A DNA stretch of 64,000 bases, from positions 62,001 to 126,000 of the forward strand of contig FONU01000006.1 of the NCBI GenBank assembly GCA_900112995.1, written 5' to 3'. Below, one piece after another: positions 1 to 8,397 of this stretch (position 1 is the stretch's first letter; each line of letters opens with the position of its first letter). The notes under the pieces are model-generated. The model did not search any database and was not told the origin of the DNA. It saw only the letters and a program-made list of their open reading frames with translations. Made by a program: the position numbers and the translations under genes. Source of the stretch: [Lactobacillus] rogosae. GTDB taxonomy: Bacteria; Bacillota; Clostridia; Lachnospirales; Lachnospiraceae.

Positions 1-339
1 AGGAAGCTTTCCATTATAATATAGTCCATATGGATAATCATATATTTCCATAAGCTGTGCAGGATAGTCCGCTTTCCCCGGATGTGTGAATTTAATACTG
101 CTTTTCACTAAGGCATTATAATCCCTATATATCTGTTCATCTTTAACTGAGCTGATTATATTTTCTGCATCTTTGCAAGACAATCCGCAGCATTTTAAAT
201 ATTCTGAGCCAGCGTTATATATTTCCTTAGGGGAATCGAATCTTTTCAACAGCTTACTAATCTTTCTTCTTCCTATGTTTCTAATATTATTAAGCCAATA
301 CCAGTAATATTCTTCAAGAAATTCATCATATTTTATCAA
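1..339 (-). CDS. dprA: DNA-processing protein DprA, N-terminal part (cut by window edge)
   Basis: I translated this reading frame by hand; it is open for 113 codons to the window edge. The start is a TTG that overlaps the yifB stop, with a GAGGTG ribosome site five bases upstream. The N-terminus reads MIKYDEFLEEYYWYWLNNI, then a helix-hairpin-helix-like stretch (IRNIGRRKISKLLKRF) and the DprA-type motif YPAQLMEIYDYPYGLYYNGK. DprA loads RecA onto incoming single-stranded DNA during transformation; genomes that are not naturally competent also carry it. The Rossmann core and C-terminal domain lie outside the window. The overlap with yifB implies one transcript and coupled translation. Identification is strong for such a short piece because both the motif and the neighbour fit. 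Confidence 0.85.
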   Translation of the reverse strand, partial: MIKYDEFLEEYYWYWLNNIRNIGRRKISKLLKRFDSPKEIYNAGSEYLKCCGLSCKDAENIISSVKDEQIYRDYNALVKSSIKFTHPGKADYPAQLMEIYDYPYGLYYNGKLP

Positions 340-1979
340 CTTTTCACCTCACAGTTCTTATAGAATAATGCTTCCGTAAGGTGCTCTTTTTCTATATTAA
401 CACTTCCCTTCAGATCAGCGATTGTCCTTGCTGTCTTTAGAACTTTATTATATGCCCTGGCACTCATATTGTGCTGCTTATACATTCTCTCCATAAGCTC
501 ATTGCACTCCACATTCAATGTACAGTATTTATGTATTTCCCTCACTCCCATCTGCGAATTATAATTAATATCAAGCTTTTTGAATCTGTCCTTTTGCATT
601 TGTCTTGCGGCTTCAACTTTATTTTTCATATCGGTAGAATTATATATAGTATCCACATTTCCCTTATTCCTCATAACTTCATAGGATACCTCATCAACCT
701 TAACACACATATCAAATCTGTCCCACATAGGATTGCTTATTCTTCCTATATATCTTCTTATGTCATATTCCGAACAATGGCACCTGTTCCTGTCAGGATA
801 ATAGCCGCATTTACACGGATTGATAGCTGCTGCAAGCATAAAATGTGCTGGATATGTATACGCTGCATTAACCCTTACAAGCGTTATAACCTTATCCTCC
901 AAAGGCTGTCTTAACGCTTCCATAATAACCTGATTAAATTCCGTCATCTCATCCAAAAATAACACACCACCCTCCGATAACGTTATTTCTCCCGGTCTTG
1001 GCACAGCTCCTCCTCCAAGCAACGCCGCCTGTGTTATTGTATGGTGTGGATTTCTAAATGGTCTTTTTACCATAATTCCACCCTCACTATCCAGCAGTCC
1101 TGCGACACTATATATCTTCGTAAGCCTTAACTGCTCCTCATAATCCATATCCGGCATTATTGTCGGTATTCTCTGGGCAAGCATTGTCTTGCCGCTCCCT
1201 GGTGGACCTATATACATTATATTATGCATACCTGATACAGCTATCATCGTTGCACGCTTTGCAGCTTCCTGCCCTGATATATCACTATAATCAATATTAT
1301 AACTGCACGAGTGATTATTATTTTTCACTTCTGAACCATATGTAAACTTAACCCGCGAGCGTTCCAATACATTATAAGTATCATTATTAATGTTGCCATC
1401 TGACTTATTACATTCACCAGATTTCACATCAGCCTGCTTTATATTCTTTCTACTTCCATCTATTACGGCTATATTCTTTAATATCTCTATAGTCTGGCTT
1501 AGCGTTTCAACTCCATATATATTAATATTATTCATAATTCTGCCCTCTGCTATATTAGCCTTCGGAATTATGCAGTTGTCAATTCCTGCCTCTTTAGCCG
1601 CACATACCATAGGAAGCACTCCTTTAACCGGATTAATGCTTCCGTCAAGACTTACCTCGCCTATAATCAATACATTTTCCAATATCTTTAAATCAAAACA
1701 GCCATTTGCCGCCAGTATCCCTATTGCAATTGGAAGGTCGTATATTGTGCCCTCCTTTCTTATATTGGCTGGCGATATATTAATAACTATCTTCTGCGGT
1801 GTAAGTTCAATACCCGAATTCTTAATCGCCACCCTGACCCTGTCTTTCGCCTCTCTTACCTTAGACCCAAGTGCTCCACTCATATCAAATGTCGGAAGTC
1901 CAAAACCAACGTCTGTTTCTACATTAACAATATATGCATCAATTCCGTATACAGCCGCACTTATCACTCTGCTAAACAC
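336..1979 (-). CDS. yifB: YifB/ComM-family Mg-chelatase-like AAA+ ATPase
   Basis: This is a 547-residue AAA+ protein of the YifB/ComM family, whose ComM member is a branch-migration helicase in natural transformation. The N-terminal Lon-like domain carries the family opening (FSRVISAAVYGIDAYIVNVE). Walker A is GPPGSGKT at about 258-265, Walker B is VLFLDEMTEF, and a cysteine cluster (CKCGYYPDRNRCHC) follows, then the C-terminal Mg-chelatase domain. The protein is about 40 residues longer than usual; the extra length is a polar, Asn-rich linker at about 180-228 just before the ATPase core. The start is GTG behind an AAGGGTGAG site. It is followed by dprA with overlapping stop and start codons, a common pairing. 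Confidence 0.93.
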   Translation of the reverse strand: MFSRVISAAVYGIDAYIVNVETDVGFGLPTFDMSGALGSKVREAKDRVRVAIKNSGIELTPQKIVINISPANIRKEGTIYDLPIAIGILAANGCFDLKILENVLIIGEVSLDGSINPVKGVLPMVCAAKEAGIDNCIIPKANIAEGRIMNNINIYGVETLSQTIEILKNIAVIDGSRKNIKQADVKSGECNKSDGNINNDTYNVLERSRVKFTYGSEVKNNNHSCSYNIDYSDISGQEAAKRATMIAVSGMHNIMYIGPPGSGKTMLAQRIPTIMPDMDYEEQLRLTKIYSVAGLLDSEGGIMVKRPFRNPHHTITQAALLGGGAVPRPGEITLSEGGVLFLDEMTEFNQVIMEALRQPLEDKVITLVRVNAAYTYPAHFMLAAAINPCKCGYYPDRNRCHCSEYDIRRYIGRISNPMWDRFDMCVKVDEVSYEVMRNKGNVDTIYNSTDMKNKVEAARQMQKDRFKKLDINYNSQMGVREIHKYCTLNVECNELMERMYKQHNMSARAYNKVLKTARTIADLKGSVNIEKEHLTEALFYKNCEVKS

Positions 1980-2071
1980 ATCTCACCCTTTTCCTTTCTC
2001 AAACTTATCACTACAACTATAACTAAAGCTATAGCCATAACTAAAACGATTATAATAACTACAATAATCAT
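1964..2071 (-). CDS. Possible small single-span membrane peptide upstream of yifB
   Basis: A 35-codon frame not previously listed opens with ATG behind an AGGGA site and ends 16 bases inside yifB. Residues 2-24 are almost entirely Ile, Val, Leu, Ala and Met, which is a convincing membrane span. A charged tail follows (LRKEKGEMCLAE). Its stop codon lies just past the yifB GTG, so translation of the two could be coupled. It may be a true small membrane protein, a leader peptide, or chance in AT-rich DNA; the skewed composition favours coding. No family is recognised. Confidence 0.4.
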   Translation of the reverse strand: MIIVVIIIVLVMAIALVIVVVISLRKEKGEMCLAE

Positions 2072-2119
2072 AAGTCCCTGCAATACTATTTAGTTGTAAC
2101 ATTTTAAATAATTGGGAAT

Positions 2120-2144
2120 GTAATATTATAGAGCATAATATTAC
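2120..2144. promoter_or_regulatory. yifB: Palindrome over a -10 box upstream of yifB-dprA
   Basis: A perfect 10-bp inverted repeat, GTAATATTAT and ATAATATTAC, separated by five bases, covers a minus-strand TATAAT at 2125-2130. The matching -35 region is weak. The layout resembles an operator over a promoter for the small peptide, yifB and dprA. No regulator can be named. Confidence 0.4.
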
Positions 2145-2378
2145 CAAAGAATACTCATTAATAACTGCTCAGCAATTATTAACAACAACTCACTAATCAT
2201 CAATATCAGCCTGTTAATTGTTAATATTAACTAATTATTCATTAACGATAACTCACTAATCTTAAGACATACTGCCTAAGATTACTAATATTGAAATATT
2301 ATTATTATCGACTGGCATAATATGTATTTCAATATATTATATATATCATATGTATACATATTATGCAAGTCTTTTTTA
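2145..2378. other. AT-rich intergenic region without a recognised gene
   Basis: This stretch between the end of the DHH phosphoesterase gene and the yifB control region is very AT-rich, with several near-repeats of ACTCACTAATC and TTAATTGTTAATATTAAC. I see no convincing reading frame, RNA gene or strong terminator. Confidence 0.5.
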
Positions 2379-3356
2379 TTATTTATTTACTTTATTAACT
2401 TCTGACATAAATCTGTTTTTTATGATTTCTCTTATGCCTGCGGCATCTTTTCTTTCTAACTTATCATAGCTTATAAAACCACCAGCCATATGCTCGTGTC
2501 CGCCACCATTACCTATATCACATAATGCTTTATTAGATATTCTTCCCGAATCGTAGCTTCCATTACTTCTTATTGACAGCTTTATACCCTCTTCTTTAGC
2601 CGAATATACTATTGCAAGATTAACACCATCCAAAGACATTATAAAATCGCATATAGAGGCAATCAATGACTCCTTGCAGTTGTCCCCTGCACTGGCAAAA
2701 CAGATGTCATTCTGTATATCAACATTGGCAATTGCATAGGCATAAGCTTTTAAATCGTCATACTGTCTTACGCTTGTGTCAAGATTATTAAGAACTTTAT
2801 GGTCTGCACGGTTGTAAAGATAATAGAACATATCAAGATCCAGCTTTGTAACACCACGCTTCATATCTGCTGTATCAACCTTTATTCCATAGAGCAGTGC
2901 CGTTGCCATATGAATATCAATAACAACATCATTTTCTATATAATACGAAGCTATGATTGAAGCACATGCCCCGACATCTGGTCTTATGTCCTTAAATACA
3001 TATTTGCTGTCATTATATACTGGGTGATGGTCTATACAGATTGTCTTGTCTGAGTGCATATCTATTATGTTGGCATTGCCATTCTGTGCATCAACAATAA
3101 TAACTTCTCTGTTACAATCCAGTTCCCAGGCACTTTTTACTTCAAGAATATCAATATTAAGAAGCTTTACCATCTTTGCGGTAACTGTATTTTCAATACT
3201 GCCCTTATATACAATCTGTGCATCTATCCCTTCTGCTCTTAAAAGATACTTCATACCATATGCACTTGCTATAGCATCAGGATCTGGAAAATTGTGCATC
3301 TGTACATACACACTGTTTCCTTTAATACAAGATATTATTTCTTCAAGCTTTGTCAT
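2379..3356 (-). CDS. DHH/DHHA1-family phosphoesterase (NrnA-like)
   Basis: This 325-residue protein belongs to the DHH superfamily of manganese phosphoesterases that split short oligonucleotides, pAp or cyclic-dinucleotide products. From the chosen start the metal motifs are HNFPDPDAIA at 21-30, VDAQN near 89, DHH at 109-111, and the DHHA1 substrate motif GGGHEHMAGG near the C-terminus. The second motif Asp is followed by AQN, so the metal site looks slightly divergent from NrnA. I chose the ATG at 3356 because GAGGG lies five bases upstream; an ATG four codons earlier has no ribosome site. It sits just downstream of the PilT-like gene, so the two are probably co-transcribed. Which substrate it uses cannot be told from sequence. 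Confidence 0.85.
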   Translation of the reverse strand: MTKLEEIISCIKGNSVYVQMHNFPDPDAIASAYGMKYLLRAEGIDAQIVYKGSIENTVTAKMVKLLNIDILEVKSAWELDCNREVIIVDAQNGNANIIDMHSDKTICIDHHPVYNDSKYVFKDIRPDVGACASIIASYYIENDVVIDIHMATALLYGIKVDTADMKRGVTKLDLDMFYYLYNRADHKVLNNLDTSVRQYDDLKAYAYAIANVDIQNDICFASAGDNCKESLIASICDFIMSLDGVNLAIVYSAKEEGIKLSIRSNGSYDSGRISNKALCDIGNGGGHEHMAGGFISYDKLERKDAAGIREIIKNRFMSEVNKVNK

Positions 3357-3372
3357 CTTAACCCTCATTTTC

Positions 3373-4236
3373 TTAATTAATCTTTAATATCTCAAAAGAA
3401 GCCTTTATGCCATATTTATCCTGTTGTATTAACTTCTGTGACACAACCATTTTTAAGACTTCCTTAAGCTGTGTATTTATCTTCTCTTTCTCTGAAGGAG
3501 GAAATTCATCAATAATGCTCTGAATTATATCTTTAGTACCAGCGACATCAACAGCAGCAATAACAAAACTTCCTGCTTTAGCCGCTTTTATTACTGCTTT
3601 AACCGTATCTGGCTCACTCATTCTTCCAACCTGAATCACATCTACATCTTCTCTTATTGCAAGCTTAAGCCCCTCATCATAAGAAGCCACATCTATGCCT
3701 ACCTCACGCTGGTTCACAATAGCATTTTTATGGGTGTGTACATACTCAATAGGGTCTTCCAATGTCAGTATATGAACACATTTATTCTCATTAATATAAT
3801 CAATAATCGAGGCAATTGTCGTAGATTTACCGCTTCCTGCCACTCCGCCAAGAATAACAAGTCCGCTTTCGCTATCACATATGTCAATCAACTCTTTAGG
3901 AACACCTATATCCCCTGGTGCTGATACACTGTCTGTTACAAGTCGTATTGCACAGGCAGGAAGCCCTTTTTGCATAAATGCACTGACTCTGTATCTTCCT
4001 GCCTTAGGCACTGACAATGCAAATTCAATCTGCTTATTATCCCTGAACAGTTCCATCTGCCTGTCATCCATTATACTGTATATTATCTTACTACAATCTG
4101 TCTCTGACAAGCTTGGATAATCAAGATTAGCAATTCGTCCGTTCACTCTCATTCTTGGAGGCACACCAACTGTAATATGCACATCTGACGCGCCTTCTTC
4201 CCTCGCTGTCATCAAAAGTTGTTCTACTGTTATCAA
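3373..4236 (-). CDS. PilT-like type IV pilus ATPase with degenerate active site
   Basis: This 287-residue protein aligns with PilT over nearly its whole length: N-terminal SDVHITVGVPPRMRVNGRI, Walker A GGVAGSGKSTT (about 130-140) and Asp box LTLEDPIEY (157-165). The Walker B segment reads DVIQVGRMSE where PilT has DIILVGEMRD, so the catalytic glutamate is Arg205. The His box reads AAVDVAG where PilT has GTLHTTSA, so its histidine is missing too. Nucleotide could still bind, but hydrolysis looks unlikely. No pilin, PilB, PilC or prepilin peptidase gene is nearby. The start is TTG with GGGAGG eight bases upstream. It is probably a pseudo-ATPase kept for a scaffold or sensory job with the adjacent DHH protein, but this is inference. 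Confidence 0.8.
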   Translation of the reverse strand: MITVEQLLMTAREEGASDVHITVGVPPRMRVNGRIANLDYPSLSETDCSKIIYSIMDDRQMELFRDNKQIEFALSVPKAGRYRVSAFMQKGLPACAIRLVTDSVSAPGDIGVPKELIDICDSESGLVILGGVAGSGKSTTIASIIDYINENKCVHILTLEDPIEYVHTHKNAIVNQREVGIDVASYDEGLKLAIREDVDVIQVGRMSEPDTVKAVIKAAKAGSFVIAAVDVAGTKDIIQSIIDEFPPSEKEKINTQLKEVLKMVVSQKLIQQDKYGIKASFEILKIN

Positions 4237-4260
4237 TTCAACTTCCTCCCACTGTATCCA

Positions 4261-4420
4261 TAATTACTATCTGTTCTTAGATTACTTTTATTAATTCTTC
4301 TGCACACTATAACAGCAAATATTAATTATTATCTATTCTTCGACTGTTTCTATTAATTTCTCTGTATGCTGTAACGCCAGCTATTAATTATTGTCTATTC
4401 TGTCTATGCTGTAATTATCT
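4261..4420. repeat. 62-bp tandem repeat at the 3' end of the anchored-protein gene
   Basis: Two full copies begin at 4261 and 4323 and a shortened third at 4385, a constant 62-bp step. Each opens with TAATTA[CT]TATCTRTTC or a close variant, and the second and third share TATGCTGTAA. The third copy contains the last codons and stop of the anchored-protein gene, so the array probably grew by duplication of that gene's 3' end. Confidence 0.7.
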
Positions 4421-5532
4421 GAAAGGGCGCCTATATACTCCTCATACAGTACCCCTCTGTCTGTTCCGCATATAAAACGCTTATTCTGGTTATCGTGTCC
4501 TACATTAAAATCACCATCAACTGTGATATACGCATTAGCATATCTGAATACATAGCTGACAGGCTCACTGCTCTCATTATCACTTACAACAGCCGATGCC
4601 TGAACGATAATATAATTATCCGCTTCCTGTCCTGCTGCCAAAGCCTTAAGGAAATACGCCGCATCAATATTGACATCAGATACATTTTCTTCATTAAGAT
4701 GATACAGGTAATCTGTGTTGCCTGTTGCCACATACAACATTCTGTAGGTTGCATCTTCTGTTTCTTTAGTGATAGTTTCCTTAATCTCTTTATATATGTC
4801 AGCCATAACATCTTTATTAACTTTAGTATAATCATCGCAGTAAGCAGCAAGTTTATCTGCTGTATAAGTCATCTCACAGGCTTTGGCAAGTATGCCGTGC
4901 CTTGCCATATCTTCATAAGATACATCACAGCTTACCTTAATACTGTCATTAAGCTTAATTGAAGATGCCTTGTCCGCAGTAAATGTAAGTGTCTTAAGAT
5001 AATCATCATCCCAGTCATTGTCTATTATAATTCTGGCATCAGGGCTTATTCCTGAAAATGTTACATCAACCCCGCTGTATATGTCTATCTTTGCACCTGC
5101 ATTAATGCCTTTAGCCTTATAAGTATACTGCTTCTTATTAATATCAACACCTGCATTATCTGCATAAGTATCATTAAATTCTATCTCGCAGTGGACTTTA
5201 TCACCATTTTTAATATCGGTATCTGTTGTGTATACATTTATTGATTCAATGAACTTTCTAACATAATATTTCTTATCGTCATCAGCTTTCTTTCCTAAAA
5301 GCTTATTAGACAGTGCATCTTCATCTACAACAAATGTCACCGAAGCATATCCGTCAGCACCTGTATACACAGGCTTTATATAATCTCTTATGTCAAATTC
5401 ATTAACATTTATAAATACTGCAACTATCAATATCACTGCAAGGACTATTCCACCAACAGCAAAATATACTTTATTGCTCAAAGACTTATCCTTCACATCT
5501 ACTTCTTTTTCTTTAAACTCTTTAATCTGCAT
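4384..5532 (-). CDS. Membrane-anchored protein of unknown function
   Basis: This 382-residue protein has a short charged cytoplasmic head, one membrane span at about 23-42, and a long outward-facing domain rich in Asp, Lys and Tyr. Just after the span is VYTGADGYASVTFVVDEDAL, a 'TGxDGY' opening that I associate with extracellular domains of uncharacterised clostridial proteins; I cannot give a function. There is no sortase motif, lipobox or catalytic signature. The start is ATG with AGGAGG about ten bases upstream. It begins 16 bases after the peptidase gene stops and is likely co-transcribed with it. The last codons lie inside a 62-bp tandem repeat. Confidence 0.7.
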   Translation of the reverse strand: MQIKEFKEKEVDVKDKSLSNKVYFAVGGIVLAVILIVAVFINVNEFDIRDYIKPVYTGADGYASVTFVVDEDALSNKLLGKKADDDKKYYVRKFIESINVYTTDTDIKNGDKVHCEIEFNDTYADNAGVDINKKQYTYKAKGINAGAKIDIYSGVDVTFSGISPDARIIIDNDWDDDYLKTLTFTADKASSIKLNDSIKVSCDVSYEDMARHGILAKACEMTYTADKLAAYCDDYTKVNKDVMADIYKEIKETITKETEDATYRMLYVATGNTDYLYHLNEENVSDVNIDAAYFLKALAAGQEADNYIIVQASAVVSDNESSEPVSYVFRYANAYITVDGDFNVGHDNQNKRFICGTDRGVLYEEYIGALSDNYSIDRIDNN

Positions 5533-5547
5533 ACACCAAAAGCCTCC

Positions 5548-7410
5548 TTACAATTCTCTTGTGCTATATACAAGCTGTTCTAATTCCTCACCTTTCATAT
5601 ATGGGCTTAACACATTATACACCTGTTTATTATAATTATTAAGCTGTTCTATATCTTTATAGCTAAGATATTGTACATCAACAAGGTCTAAATCCACAGG
5701 AACCATAGTAAGCATTTCAAACTTAAGCCACCTGCCATATTCATTTTCCTTATCCTCTGTAACTATTATTTCATTCTCAATTCTTATTCCGAATCTGCCA
5801 TCAGCATACACTCCGGGTTCATCTGATGTTACCATACCCGGTGTTAATACAGCAAGGTCATTTACCCCCTGTATATGCTTCCACCTAAATCCATTAGGTG
5901 CTTCGTGGACATTTAAAAGATAACCAACTCCGTGACCAGTTCCACATCTGTAATCAATATTCTCATTCCACAACGGAGCTCTTGCCATTATATCAAGATT
6001 ATATCCGGTACAGCCGTGAAGAAACCTTGTATTGGCAAGATTCAACATTCCCTTAAGTGTAAGCGTATAGCACTTCTTCATCTCATCTGTAACTTCACCT
6101 AACGCAATAGTTCTTGTAATATCTGTTGTTCCACGCATATATTGTCCACCTGAATCAACTAAAAGCATCCCCTCCTGCTTTAGCGTACTGCAGTTATCCT
6201 TTGAAGCCTGATAGTGCATCATTGCCGCATTATCAGCGTATGCACTTATTGTATCAAAGCTTAATTCAATGTAATCCTTTATACCACTTCTAAGATTATC
6301 AAGATATTCTGCCGCTGATGCTTCTGTTATTGTCTGTCCTGATTTAACTGCCTTCTTAAGCCAGAATATAAATCTTGTCACGGCAAGACCATCATCAATA
6401 TGTACATTCTTAAGGTTGGTTATTTCTATGTCATTCTTCACTGCCTTAAGGAGAACCTCTGGATTTTCCTTTTCGACAAGTTCTATCTTATCATTGTCCT
6501 TAGCATAAAGATATAATCTTGTATTAACCCTCTTTTTATCAATAAGCACTTTATGTCCTGCTATGCTTCTTATATCCTCATATATATCATTATAAGGCTT
6601 AACCTCAACGCCAGCCTCTATAAGTTTATCTATACAGTCATCAAGCCTGTCTATATCTGTATACAGAACAGTCTTGTCCATATATACTGCCGCATATGCC
6701 ATAATAACAGGATTACAATGTACATCCCTGCCTCTTATATTAAAAAGCCAGCATATATCATCAAGCGAGGCAATAATATGTACATCTGACATATTGTCTT
6801 TCATTGCACAACGCACATCAATAAGCTTATCTTTAATAGTCTTTCCTGAATACATAGTATCAAGATAAAACGCCTTGCTGTGTGGGAATTCTGCCCTGTC
6901 ATTATATATTTGTTCTATGGCATCAAATGAATAGTTACAATGTGCCTTGTTAAATTCAGCCATTTTCTTAAATTCTATTCCCTGTCCTGCCTGTACACAT
7001 CTTCCGTCAAATCCTATTGTCATTCCCTCTTTTAAAAGTTCCCTGCAATATTCATTGAGTGCAGGTACCCCTGCACTTCCCATTCTCATAAGCTTATACT
7101 CTGTACCGCTAAGCTGTTTCTCAGCCTGCACAAAATATCTGCCATCTGTGAAAAGCACTGCAGTGTCACTTGTTATAACTGCTGTTCCTGCTGAGCCTGA
7201 AAAGCCAGAAATGAATTCTCTTTCCTTAAAGTAATCACCTGCATATTCAGAAATGTGGTAATCGCCCGTTACTACAACATAGATATCCACGCCTTTTTCT
7301 TTCATTATGCCACGTACTGCCTCAAGACGTCTGCTTATAACTGTATTATTATTACTGCCATTATTCGTAGCATTATCGTTAATTATTTTATCATCAGAGA
7401 TATTATCCAT
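5548..7410 (-). CDS. Xaa-Pro aminopeptidase, M24B family (long form)
   Basis: This 620-residue cytosolic metallopeptidase removes N-terminal residues preceding proline. It has the three-part layout of the long aminopeptidase P form: creatinase N-terminal domain, a second creatinase-like domain, and the pita-bread catalytic domain. The five metal ligands are visible as D419 and D430 (DSGG and TTDITRT), H493 (TGHGVGYLLNVHE), E531 (SDEPGVY) and E545 (RIENEI). The first 24 residues are polar and Asn/Asp-rich and not part of the fold. The ATG is supported by AAAGGAG eight bases upstream. It is preceded by a leader with a hairpin and an extended -10 promoter, so it probably heads the operon with the anchored protein. 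Confidence 0.93.
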   Translation of the reverse strand: MDNISDDKIINDNATNNGSNNNTVISRRLEAVRGIMKEKGVDIYVVVTGDYHISEYAGDYFKEREFISGFSGSAGTAVITSDTAVLFTDGRYFVQAEKQLSGTEYKLMRMGSAGVPALNEYCRELLKEGMTIGFDGRCVQAGQGIEFKKMAEFNKAHCNYSFDAIEQIYNDRAEFPHSKAFYLDTMYSGKTIKDKLIDVRCAMKDNMSDVHIIASLDDICWLFNIRGRDVHCNPVIMAYAAVYMDKTVLYTDIDRLDDCIDKLIEAGVEVKPYNDIYEDIRSIAGHKVLIDKKRVNTRLYLYAKDNDKIELVEKENPEVLLKAVKNDIEITNLKNVHIDDGLAVTRFIFWLKKAVKSGQTITEASAAEYLDNLRSGIKDYIELSFDTISAYADNAAMMHYQASKDNCSTLKQEGMLLVDSGGQYMRGTTDITRTIALGEVTDEMKKCYTLTLKGMLNLANTRFLHGCTGYNLDIMARAPLWNENIDYRCGTGHGVGYLLNVHEAPNGFRWKHIQGVNDLAVLTPGMVTSDEPGVYADGRFGIRIENEIIVTEDKENEYGRWLKFEMLTMVPVDLDLVDVQYLSYKDIEQLNNYNKQVYNVLSPYMKGEELEQLVYSTREL

Positions 7411-7456
7411 TTTAAATACTCCTTTTATCTATTACGGCAGTATTATCCGACTGCGG

Positions 7457-7517
7457 CGGACATCTTAGCGATATATTTCTCCGCCACAGCACGACTTACT
7501 GCTTAAGCATAAGTATA
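7457..7517 (-). promoter_or_regulatory. Promoter and hairpin leader of the aminopeptidase operon
   Basis: On the minus strand an extended -10, TGGTATACT (hexamer at 7512-7517), lies about 100 bases before the start codon. The leader holds a hairpin with a GGCGGA/TCCGCC stem (about 7464-7492). There is no U-run after it, so it is not an obvious terminator. Confidence 0.4.
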
Positions 7518-7560
7518 CCATACCCTGCTGTCGATTTTGTAGTTTTTATGTTAAGTTTTG

Positions 7561-8199
7561 CTATCCTATTAACTTTTTATTCTCCAAAAGGGCATATAAC
7601 TTGTTAAGAGCGTGCCTTTCTATACGGCTTACATAACTGCGACTTATGTTTAACTTTGCCGCAAGTTCATTCTGGGTCATTTCCTTACTTCCAAACAGCC
7701 CAAATCTTCCTATTATTATCGTCTTTTCCCGCTCTGTCAATATATTATCCATATTGTCATATATGCACTTTAACTGCTCTGCTGTAAGCATCTCGCCTAC
7801 ATCATCTCTTGTTTCATCACCGACAACATCTATAAATGTTATATCATTGCCCTCTTTATCAGTGCCAATCGGCTCATATAAGGACAGCTCCTGCATTTTC
7901 TTCTTATCATTTCTTAACATCATCAATATTTCGTTATCTATACATTTTGCCGCATATGTCGCAAGACGGATTTTCTTATCAGGGTTAAAGGTATTAACTG
8001 CCTTTATCAGTCCTATTGTTCCTACTGATATTAAATCCTGTGTATCTTTCTCAGCACAAGCATATTTCTTAATCATATGTGCTACAAGGCGCATATTCTT
8101 CTCTACAAGTATATTCCTAGCCTCTATATCCCCATTACGGCTTCTTATTAACATCTCTTTTTCTTCCTGCTCTGACAATGGTTTCTCAAACACCTTCAA
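7561..8199 (-). CDS. sigK: Sporulation sigma factor SigK-like, without pro-sequence
   Basis: This 212-residue sigma-70 family protein matches mother-cell sigma-K: region 2 (ARNILVEKNMRLVAHMIKKY, then [17 protein letters not shown] and LATYAAKCIDNEILM), the YEPIGTDKEGNDI segment, and region 4 ending in NISRSYVSRIERHALNKLY. Bacillus pro-sigma-K has about 20 extra hydrophobic residues at the front. Here the TTG start (AGGGG site upstream) is preceded in frame by a TAG four codons earlier, so no such leader is encoded here. The gene is intact and not split by a skin element in this window. It is a single gene between a repeat/terminator region and the aminopeptidase leader. It should direct late mother-cell genes if the organism sporulates. 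Confidence 0.88.
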   Translation of the reverse strand: MKVFEKPLSEQEEKEMLIRSRNGDIEARNILVEKNMRLVAHMIKKYACAEKDTQDLISVGTIGLIKAVNTFNPDKKIRLATYAAKCIDNEILMMLRNDKKKMQELSLYEPIGTDKEGNDITFIDVVGDETRDDVGEMLTAEQLKCIYDNMDNILTEREKTIIIGRFGLFGSKEMTQNELAAKLNISRSYVSRIERHALNKLYALLENKKLIG

Positions 8200-8286
8200 G
8201 AAAAAGCACCCCTACACATATTTCTATATTTTATGCGTAGGACACACCTTTATTGCATATCCATATAATTTATTGCATATTGCTCA

Positions 8287-8346
8287 AGTGTGCATCATCG
8301 GCACATAGTGCCTTTTATGCAACTGGGAATTCCTATTACATAAAAA
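8287..8346 (-). repeat. Partial copy (R1) of a structured intergenic repeat
   Basis: This segment matches the right-hand half of the longer repeats at 33609-33730 and 57909-58030: TGCATCATCGGCA, ATAGTGCCTTTTATG and CCTATTACATAAAA are shared almost exactly, with about 12 bases missing from the loop of the terminal palindrome. It abuts the terminator of the trhP gene, as the other copies abut theirs. The CGCAC/GTGCG half is absent. Confidence 0.75.
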
Positions 8347-8381
8347 TACGCCAGTATGGACTATTCATTCATACTGACGCA
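8342..8381 (-). terminator. Rho-independent terminator after trhP
   Basis: On the minus strand the stem TGCGTCAGTATG pairs with CATACTGGCGTA and is followed directly by TTTTT. It ends the long trhP-containing operon. Confidence 0.85.
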
Positions 8382-8397
8382 CATAAATCTTAATATA

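Noticed and set aside
1390-2022. Long plus-strand frame of 210 codons opposite yifB
   Set aside because: It lies opposite the conserved yifB gene, has no recognisable family, and its composition is that of a shadow frame (Ser, Ile, Leu rich). No ribosome site was seen.
7561-8397. A skin-type element interrupting sigK
   Set aside because: The sigma-K frame is continuous and no recombinase gene is present.
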